Shown here piece after piece: positions 55,683 through 64,000 of a DNA stretch of 64,000 nt. This DNA is from Euclidia mi. Taxonomy: Eukaryota > Arthropoda > Insecta > Lepidoptera > Erebidae. The position numbers and the translations under genes were made by a program. How positions within the stretch are numbered: the first letter of the stretch is position 1; each line of letters begins with the position of its first letter. The stretch is from the NCBI GenBank assembly GCA_944739405.2, contig OX123183.2:90224729-90288728 (forward strand). Direction: 5' to 3'. Below the pieces are notes generated by a model that saw only the letters and a program-made list of their open reading frames with translations, had not been told where the DNA came from and made no database searches.

Positions 55683-56973
55683 CGAGGGTCAAACTGAAAG
55701 TTCTTAGAAAATCAAAAACTGATTACATTAGCCAGTTATTAGTTTTATTATATCTTTTCAAAATATTTTCCATTGACGTCAATACACCGCTGCATGCGAT
55801 GGAACCACTGGGAAAAGCACTTTGCCCACTCGTCCTTAGGGGTCTCTTCAATGGCATCGCGATACGCAGCCACCGCTTCTTCAGCATGCATAAACCGCTT
55901 TCCTTTAAGTTTTTCTTTAATTTTTGGAAATAAATAAAAATCACAAGGCGCGAGGTCGGGGCTATACGGCGGGTGACCCAGTAATTCAACGTTTGATGTC
56001 GCCAAATAGTCGATCGTTCGCTTGGCGTGTGCGACGAGGCGTTGTCGTGGGGAAGGAGGATCCTACTGCGAGGTCGTTTCTCTCGAACTTTTTCCAAGAC
56101 AAGTGGCAAACAATTGGTAGTGTACCATTCCGCAGAAACTGTTTTTTGATCCTCTAACACAATTGTTGCGAAATGACCTATCCTTCCAAAGAACGAGGCC
56201 ACCATTTTTTTTCCCGCACTTCGATCTCTCTTCACTTTAGTTGGCAACTCCTCGAAAGGAAACACCCACTGAGCAGATTGTCTTTTGGTTTCAGGATCAT
56301 AACAGTAAATCCAGCTTTCGTCACCTGTTAGTATGTCGAACACAGCATTTGAGTCACCTCCGTTAAATCTTTCAATCATTTTACGGCACCAATCCACACG
56401 ATGGAGTTTTTGAGCCTTAGTCAAATTATGAGGTATCCACCGGGCGCAAAGCTTCCTGACCGCTAAATGTTCGTGGAGGATTTTGTGCACTTGACTCATA
56501 CCGATGCCTAAGCTTGTCCGAATCTGCTGATAGGTCACTCTTTTGTCAGTCTCTATCATACGCCGCACAACACAGATGTTATTTTCAGTCGTCGCCGTAG
56601 AAGGCCGTCCCTCACGTACATCATCAGTGAGATTAGTGCGACCACGTTTAAACTCATTAAACCAGTTGTAAACAGTCGCACGAGATGGGGTTTCATCGTG
56701 AAAGGCCAATCGTAGTCTATCATAACTTTCTTGTTGACTTAAATGACATCGAAAGTCATAAAAATCATTGCACGAAAATTTTCTCGTGTTAAAGTCATGT
56801 TGACGTGACACAGACAATTTTCAATTTGCCGCCAAATCGTAAAACAAATGACAAATGAATGAAATATATACTCAGTAATATTGGCAAAGAGTTCTATTTT
56901 CAAATTTTAGAATATTTTTTTTATTATATTGTTTATAAGTGGCCAGTTCTAAGAACTTTCAGTTTGACCCTCG
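55683..56973 (-). mobile_element. mariner transposon, complete ends
   Basis: 1291 bp with perfect 27 bp terminal inverted repeats starting cgagggtcaaactgaaag (55683-55709 and 56947-56973) and TA on both sides (55681-55682, 56974-56975). One transposase gene fills it on the minus strand. Perfect ends and only two small coding lesions suggest a fairly recent insertion. Confidence 0.93.
55748..56798 (-). pseudogene. mariner transposase (DD34D), two frameshifts
   Basis: The enzyme would excise and reinsert the element at TA. The natural ATG is at 56798; one T appears lost near 56776, shifting into the long middle frame. This has the helix-turn-helix domains (SRATVYNWFNEFKRGRTNL, VTYQQIRTSLGIG) and the first two catalytic Asp, LTGDESW and LPHDNASSHT. 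A second frameshift near 56030 (cacac run) precedes HPPYSPDLAPCDFYLFP, whose Asp completes the DD34D triad. Total length of about 350 residues is normal for the family. It stops at 55748. All catalytic residues are present, but the frame is broken twice. Confidence 0.92.
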
Positions 56974-56975
56974 TA

Positions 56976-59700
56976 TAAGACGATTCGATGAAAAGATAGA
57001 GATAATGAATATTCCAGTTATTATATGATTTATAATGAAAATCTCTATCCTACTCTATGTCTATGTCTTGAAAGAGACGGATAAAAGTCAAAGATTTAGG
57101 TGGAGATTTGTAACGTCCACAGTTTATGTATATATTGCCAAAACATCAAATAATATGAACCGATCAAGTGCGAGTCGCTTTCGAATATGAAGGGTTTTGA
57201 TTCTGTTAAATAGGGATTTAACTCCTTCGTAAAGAATAAAGGTTAAAATATAGAAAATGGAATCAGTTTTGAAGTAAGTTTAAAACAAACAATAAGATGC
57301 TTCAGGCAAAAAAAATCTGGAAGTGTTTAAGGCACTTAACTGGTTTCTGAAAGTTCTTGCAAATTTTACTGTCTTATACTTTGTTCTACCTTGTCCCCGT
57401 GATCTCACCTGCCTTATATTCTGAATATATCTATATCGGCGCGACGTGATGGTACCAACAACATCGCATCGTGACACCTGATCTTAAAACATAGATACAC
57501 CAAGATAATGAAAAACTTGTTAAATGTAGTTTTATAACGAAGACATATATTTTTAGCTTCACTTTGGGTCTGGTTTATGAGCTTACAAATCAGTGTGAAA
57601 ATTCACTTGAAAGTTAGCCAATAAATTTTTATTTCACTTTTACACGCAATTTTTTAGATAGTTATATATCAATTTTAACAGAAGGACTGTGTAGGCAATA
57701 CTAAAAACGCGCGACAATGTTGCCACAGCAAAAATAAAATAACATTTAATGGGTAACATACAAGTGCTGCGATTTAAACTATTCATGTGTTATAAGCAAT
57801 CGCATAGCCGAAATCTATTATTTGTTGTTTTGTATGGTAATAGACTCGTACGTATAAGTACAAGTGTTAATTTAAAGGAATTGCATATTCCAGTATTGAA
57901 CACAGAAGTCGCAATCAATTAATGTGAAAACAATCTTCGCGGTATCAAAAACCGAGTGACTATATTTTCACTGTTTGACATAATCGATTTAAACCAACTA
58001 CAGGAGCACAAAAGGGCATCAAATTAATTGAATATTCGTGATGGCCACCGCGTAAATCCAGTGTATGGCCAGTTCAATAGATCAGTTATCACTGCAAAAG
58101 GTGTATTGGGTGAAACCGGCTTTGGCGATTAGATCTCCTCGTCCCAGTCCCCGAAAATTCGTGTAATAGGAGGTGCCTTGTGATTGGCCAGTTTCGAATA
58201 CGCGCCGCCGACCAATTGGATCCAGTTAGCCTTTAGGTCATGTTACCAAAGGATAAAAGGAAAAATAGAGGCCGCTTCAAATTGGATGAGATTCAACTAT
58301 CGACGCTTATTATGAACGTTACGACTTAAGCTGTTGTTGTTTTAAATTATAGAACAACCTTATGCCAGAGCGTTAATTAAGTAAAGCGGGTTGTTTGGAC
58401 AGGATACAGCTTTGAAGGCTGCGATGAATTTTGTACTGATTCAGAGCGTCTTTTACCAGATACCCCGTACTTAAGGAGTATTTTAAGCTGTTTATTTAAC
58501 AGGGAATGGTGTTCTATTTTAGGATATCGATAAAGACACCCGCTAAGGTAAATACCACTTGTGCCCAAGTTGTCAAAAAGTGGAACTTAATGTCTCTGTC
58601 GTTTGCACCCGATGTGGAAAGCTTTACGTAAGGATATTTGCTCGTGTTTCTTTTTTGTACATGGAACGAATAATGCATATTAAAGAGTCGTTATTAAAAG
58701 AAAAGCGTCGGATAAACATGAAATACAAGCAACAAATAATATTAATGTTTATCTCAAGGGAGTTTGCTGTGATTTTATGACATCTAATGTAAATGAAATT
58801 CTGTTTATTGGAATAGCCTATGTATGTTTGTTAATATAATTCTCTTTATGTAAACGTTTCTGTATAAATCCCTTTTGCATGAATATAAAAAAGTTGTGGA
58901 TTACAGTGATAAGGTTTTCACTTGCCACTTGAACACAGCATTATTATTGAGAATGTGTGCGAATTTGTTTGTTTGTTACACTTTCCCACCATGTCTTCTC
59001 CATCGAGCGATATGTTTGCATCAAGTTGTCAGTAGTACGAAACATATATAGAAGTATTTTTTATTAAATATATGAAGTATATTTAATAAAAAAAGACTTC
59101 TTTATCCACAGGCAAGACATTTTTAATATAATAGTTATATGTTACATTATGTGCTTATACACATAATATGTATGTATATTCATATAGTAGTATTGATTTT
59201 GTTACTACAAATATCGATAAAATCAGTAGAAGTACAACTAATACATGCCATATTTGTTTACATTTCAGAAATATGCGTCTGTATATCTACATAACAAACA
59301 AAAAAATCTGTCTATATGTAAAAATCAACTCAACTTCAGATGTCTACCCCAACGATTTACATCAAAAGTAAACACGACGAAACTGTTTAACGGTACAAAC
59401 TTACGAACCAAAACATACGAAGTAGATTCACAGCCGATTATTCATTCATAATACCTTCCTGGTTGTAGAGGCTTTGTCATGTGGTATTTATTATATTTAG
59501 TATGTTACGAATAAAATGCCTAGTGAGCCCATTTTAAGTGAATTATATGTTGCGATATTACCGTCTCTTGTATTTTTGTAACCGTAAGCCGCACGGTGTG
59601 TAATGAATTTGAAGAGGTGTGAGAAAAAAGTACGGAATTGAAAATCACCGGGAAATTGCTTTTTTAATTTTGTTTCTTTTTTTCACTTACATGCTTGTGT
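56976..59700. other. unassigned stretch, possible non-TE sequence
   Basis: A scrap of the (CAGA)n repeat family (gatcaagtgcgagtcg) lies at 57163. Around 58165-58260 there are two opposed CCAAT boxes (gtgattggcc, gaccaattgg), GC-rich sequence and a TATA-like gataaaagg. A frame near 58559 has CPSCQKVELNVSVVCTRCG. A hairpin is at 59051-59100. No gene is certain. Confidence 0.4.
59051..59100. repeat. AT-rich hairpin
   Basis: gaagtattttttattaaata and its complement (ending in aaagacttc) pair with one or two mismatches around tgaag. Confidence 0.6.
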
Positions 59701-60070
59701 GCGATAGCCGAGTGGATATACCAACAGACTGCCATGCAGAGGGTATCGGGTTCGAATCCACGGCGCGCACCAATGACTTTTCGGAGTTATGTGCGTATTG
59801 AATTGTTAATTATCGCTTGTCCCGTGCCTCGGAGAGCACGTTAAGCCGTCGGTCCCGGTTGTCATGAAGATCTCTGACAGTCGTTACAGGGCGTCAGTAC
59901 CTTCTGAATAAACTGACACTAGTCTAAACCATGGTATATCGCTATCCCTTCGAGTTGCGGAGGTCAGACAGGCAGTCGCTCCGTGGCAAAGCTAATATTC
60001 AGCCAAATCCGGTTAGACTAGAAAGCGGACCCCAGATTGAAACTGGGATAACGCTAAGAGAAAGAAGAAG
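59701..60070 (+). mobile_element. second tRNA-derived SINE family, copy 2
   Basis: GCGATAGCCGAGTGG (A box) and GGTTCGAATCC (B box, near 59748) open a body of about 370 bp that is the fuller version of 43551-43874, including the extra segment cggagagcacgttaagccgt. It ends aagagaaagaag. The head would act as an RNA polymerase III promoter. Confidence 0.83.
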
Positions 60071-60442
60071 CTTGTGTGTGTTTGTGAGACAATTGTATTT
60101 TAATACTATGACAAAACAACATTTACACATGCGTTAGAGCCGCGTAAAATTTTATTTTCGGTAATACAAAACAAAATTGTCTGTGAAACATGTGTCTTTT
60201 TGAATTGATATTATTATCCGTCGTGATTTTAAAAGATCTTACACAGTTTCACATTAAATGAAAATAGAAGTGGTCATGTCAGTATTAATTTATACAAAAC
60301 AACGACTGTAATCAACTAATCACATTACATTTAGTAGCAGGTTTCTCTGTCGTTGAATTTTTAATACTTTAAGTGTATCTTCATCCCTAATTAGCAAGTT
60401 AGACATATACTCGACAAACAACAATTTTGTCCACTAACTACA

Positions 60443-60902
60443 CAATAGCTTTACATCAATATTAACCTCTGGTTCTACATAGCTATGGGTTGCGACGCGA
60501 ATTTTGAGCGCTGAGCTAAAATGTACCTTGAAAAGGAACGGTTATTAGCGAGTAAAGGTAAGACGTACAGGAATCAACTCATTATTTATGCTATTTTGAC
60601 AAACTAATTAGTGATTGCGTGTTTAGTTTTCTCTCTGCAAGGCTTTCGCTTTTTGTCTGTGTAGCACTCACAATAGCTTTACATGAGTATTAACCTCTAC
60701 TTCCACAAAGCTATCGGTTGCGGCACGAATGTCGGGTGTTGAGCTGGAATGCAACTTGAAAATGAACGATTATTAGCGAGTAAAGTTACAAGAATCAACC
60801 CATTATTTATGTAAGACAAACGCTGTAATTAATTATTGTGTATTTGAACTCTTTGAGTGTACCGCTCTGCAAGGCCCTCGCTTTTTTTCTCAGTAGCACT
60901 CG
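60443..60902 (+). repeat. diverged tandem duplication, period 228 bp
   Basis: caatagctttacat begins both copies (60443 and 60671), and matching blocks follow in order: attaacctct, ttattagcgagtaaag, attatttatg, ctctgcaaggc, gtagcactc. The copies have drifted noticeably. No coding sequence. Confidence 0.72.
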
Positions 60903-62549
60903 AGATCTGTGCCGCGATCTTTACGTACTTGTATTTACATCTCAACCTAAGCGCACTCGCCAAGAATGCTCAACTGTACAAAGTGTGATTAAACGGCGAT
61001 TCATTACAAGAGTTTTTCCAACATCACTTCGGTCAGCTCTCATCGATGTAATCGGTTAAGTCGTACGGTTTATCGACTCCATCTTTAGTTTCGATAACGC
61101 TGCTTCAAGTGGCGACTCTCACAGATTAGCGCCATTATCTTACTCGTGGAGTTGCCTTATGGCTACTTAGATTACATCAACGTATTTACATCGCACACAA
61201 ACTGGTATAATAATAAGATTTTGTTCATCATTTTATTATAAAACAACACAAACCCTATTTTATTCCCGTTTAAAGTTTCTACGTTGAAATTTAATCTTTC
61301 TTACTTAATAACACCGTCTTTGACCGACGAGAGGTGAGAAGAATTTGAAGAACCATCAACGTGAGACTCTTTTAAGTAGACTTAAACATTGTGCTGTCAG
61401 AAGTAGATTAAATATGTGGCGTTTTCCTTTTAATATTGCCTTACATTCCCTTTATTTTATGAATACTGAAGAGTATGTAGTATGTAGTATCTGTTTAAAT
61501 GAACACACCCAACATTACAATTACAGTTCCATATTTAGGGTTCGTGAGGATATCATCGCAACGCAAAGGCGTAATTTAACGGCATAACAATATGTTTTCC
61601 AATTTATAACACAAACACACGGCTCTAGGAGCTCAGTTTTATTGAGTTTTGATTTGAAAACGAACAAAAGATGACCTATACATAATAAAAGCAAAACTGG
61701 AACATTGGGTATGGTTAGGTAATGAAGCTAAATTAAACATTTCGCCTGAGGCCTTTATTACTCGCGTAGGTTAGTGTCGGTAACTGCTATAAGGCAATAA
61801 AAATGACAATATAATGTTTTTGCAAAAACGTTTACAATACTTCGTCGGTCGTTCTCGTACCGCTCGGAACCCTGAGTTTTGTAACAAATTTGACTGAGTA
61901 TTTATGGTACACGAAACAAATTATAAAACTAACTTTTATTACAATGGAGCACTATTGAAGTATGTTTCAGGTGGGTCGTATTTGAACAATGATGCTTGAT
62001 TTAGTACTGAATTTCAGGTACCACTATTATTCACTAGTTTATCTAGTGATACATTGATTTTTCAGGTTGTTATGTGAACATTGTTTCGTGTCTATATTTA
62101 TTATAGTTTACACAAAATTAATAATCTCCTTGTAGCGATAGAACTGGAATGTTGATTGTGTATTAAGTATCTTACTAATAAATTTACTAGTACATATTGC
62201 CTATAATATAATAGGATTTTGGATAGTAAAGGTAGAATAATATAATTTAATTGATATTATTTGCTTTTAATATCCTCTTACAAATATCCTACACCTGTTT
62301 TTCACACCTTTTTTGTACTCTCATAACAATGGGATTTATCTTCGGATCAGAGCAACTTAATAGATTTTTAATTTCAAATGTTCAGTAGCAGAATGAGCTA
62401 CGTCAATGTGTAAAATAGAGTTTGGCCATTGGTTTACTGCCTATTTATACATCTGTCAGTTTCCTTAGGAGAATAAGTACATAAATTGTAAGATGAAATG
62501 AAAAAATGCTTTTGCTAGAGGTAAAGCTCAACAGAATCGGACATTAAAA
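60903..62549. other. unassigned AT-rich stretch
   Basis: No gene or mobile element recognised. A small frame at 61345-61587 has no known domain. Confidence 0.4.
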
Positions 62550-62780
62550 GTTTGATTTTGATTTTATTTGATTTTAGAAGATGACTCCCGCATTAGGACT
62601 AAATTCTGTGTCGCGGGGGACTTTACAAACATACAACTAACGAGGACAATGAACACCCAGACTCGAAACAACAATTTATGGATCACACAAAGTGTTGTCT
62701 CGTGTAGGAATCGAACCCACAACACACGGCGCAGTCTCAAGCGGCGAGGCGGCCGCTTAAACCACTACGCCAACCGTGCA
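62550..62780 (-). mobile_element. tRNA-derived SINE
   Basis: On the minus strand GGTTGGCGTAGTGG (A box) and GGTTCGATTCC (B box) precede a body that ends in an (AAATC)n-like tail at 62550-62580. The head is related to that at 8412-8650; the body differs. Confidence 0.75.
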
Positions 62781-64000
62781 GTCGAAAGCCTTGAACCGAA
62801 ACAACCGGAAACCGTGAAGTATACAGTAAATTGACATTTAATTTATAGGTTTTTTGATCTCAGTTGTTGTACACAGACTATTACACAAACCTACTAAAAA
62901 GTGCTTTGAGTGTTTTAGTTTATTTCACAGTTCTTCGAACATTATAATCATAACAGTACACTTTGGTATAGCAAGTTAATGTAGGTATCAAACACAGAGG
63001 CGGTTTAAACAGAAAAAATATGAGGCAATAAACAAGTAAACATACATAAACACCTAAGGGTATAACGTCAATGTTTCGCGTATTACCCGTGTAAGTGGGT
63101 ACATAAAAAAGCTTTTAGACCGATATTCCAATCAGCGGAACGACTAAGTAACGCCGTGTCTCTTTTATATTTTTTCGCTCTATGTTTTTCTTACAGCTAA
63201 TGGTGCCGATCGTAAATGGGATAAGAATTTTATTTTCTTTTTGATGTGCCCTATTTAAGGGAAGCACCCAGTTACACTTTTATGTAATCGCCTCTTTACG
63301 GATGAACACTCACAGTAAACACACGTGAAATTGTTAAAAGCACGATTTAAGGCTCCTAAGATTACCGAGGATTATTGCTATTGAATCTCGTTCCTCATAT
63401 ACTCTTTACCGGCAATTCACGTATTACCGACAAACCGACGATTTGAAGGAGTGAAAACTATTTCAGCCGAACTTTTTCAACGGTGATGCCGTGATTTTTT
63501 GCGGAATTGCTACCTACGTGCGCGGTAAATTTTCAATGTCATAAATATAACGAAATCCCTCGGAAATCCATTGCTCTTGTTTTATAATGTCTTTTGTTAG
63601 CATAAGTCTTCACAGGCCAGCGGGATCCCATTTCTTATTCTACTTTTCAATAAACCGAATCTCTAGTTTCATGTCGGTTCTTAACTGGATCAAACCCAAA
63701 AATAAAGGCCTTCCAATATCTATGGTTGACCGAACCTATTAAATTAGCGGTAAGTAAAAGATTATGTAACGTGAAAGTGTCAACAGCTAAAAGAAACATA
63801 ATGTTTGGAAATTGTGAAATCTTGCTGCCTTTATAAACATAAGTTTGTGAAGATGGATGGATGGTTGGATGGCTGTTGCGATCCTTTTACGCCTAAACTA
63901 CTAAACGGGTTTTGATGAAACAAAATTATGATCAAAGGTATGTATATTATAAATCAGAATACCATATACTTTTGTCGCGGTAACGAACATTCACGCGTGC
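62781..64000. other. unassigned stretch to window end
   Basis: No coding sequence. At 63850-63930 a (GGAT)n run and ctactaaacgggttttgatg recall the start of Helitron-like dispersed repeats, but the window ends before a boundary. Confidence 0.4.

Noticed and set aside
59701..59772. intact tRNA gene with good A and B boxes
   Set aside because: The same head and about 300 bp of following body recur at 43551, which marks a SINE rather than a tRNA locus.
61345..61587. 80-residue ORF with cysteines
   Set aside because: Only an isolated CSIC-like pair; no zinc-finger pattern and AT-rich chance frames are common here.

Overview
The window reads as eukaryotic, AT-rich, repeat-dense DNA, most likely from a moth or butterfly. 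The basis is the mix of elements: RTE and R1-type LINEs with lepidopteran-like C-termini, several tRNA-derived SINE families with A and B boxes, a mariner, Helitron ends of the CTAG/T type, a BEL/Pao element and two Ty3/gypsy elements. I found no convincing host protein gene, no rRNA, no intact tRNA gene and no CRISPR array. Nearly everything that can be named is a transposable element or a piece of one, and most coding regions carry frameshifts, stops or truncations.

Layout. 1-75: tail of an RTE LINE. 1281-5977: nearly complete two-ORF R1-type LINE. 6483-8372: fragments of an RTE and of a CR1/Jockey-group LINE. 8412-10378: SINEs and a short non-autonomous Helitron. 10437-14891: 412/mdg1-like gypsy element on the minus strand with one LTR, inserted in an R1-like LINE (minus, 14892-17886). 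That LINE also carries a 1.37 kb Transib-like element (15814-17182) and abuts a Tc1-like fragment. 18354-18990: a piece of BEL gag. 20451-27842: a second gypsy element (minus) whose integrase is split by an ORF1-only LINE. 30144-41276: a mosaic SINE family and a LINE (31470-38215) that was hit by a 4.06 kb TTAA-flanked element with a YqaJ-type nuclease relic, and by a SINE that was itself hit by another ORF1-only LINE. 41367-43322: RTE LINE next to a SINE. 46132-52623: BEL/Pao element with two 597 bp LTRs, followed by a foldback MITE. 53862-54148: end of a Helitron helicase. 55683-56973: mariner with perfect inverted repeats. The last 7 kb holds SINEs, a local tandem duplication and unassigned DNA.

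Several insertions can be read precisely, because removing the insert plus one target-site copy returns the host element to its reading frame. This gives a relative order of events. The least ordinary items are the TTAA element with a nuclease relic, the Transib-like element whose ends start with the V(D)J heptamer CACAGTG between CGGCG duplications, the ORF1-only LINE family, and the small membrane-spanning ORFs in the two gypsy elements. All calls come from reading the sequence; no database search was possible.
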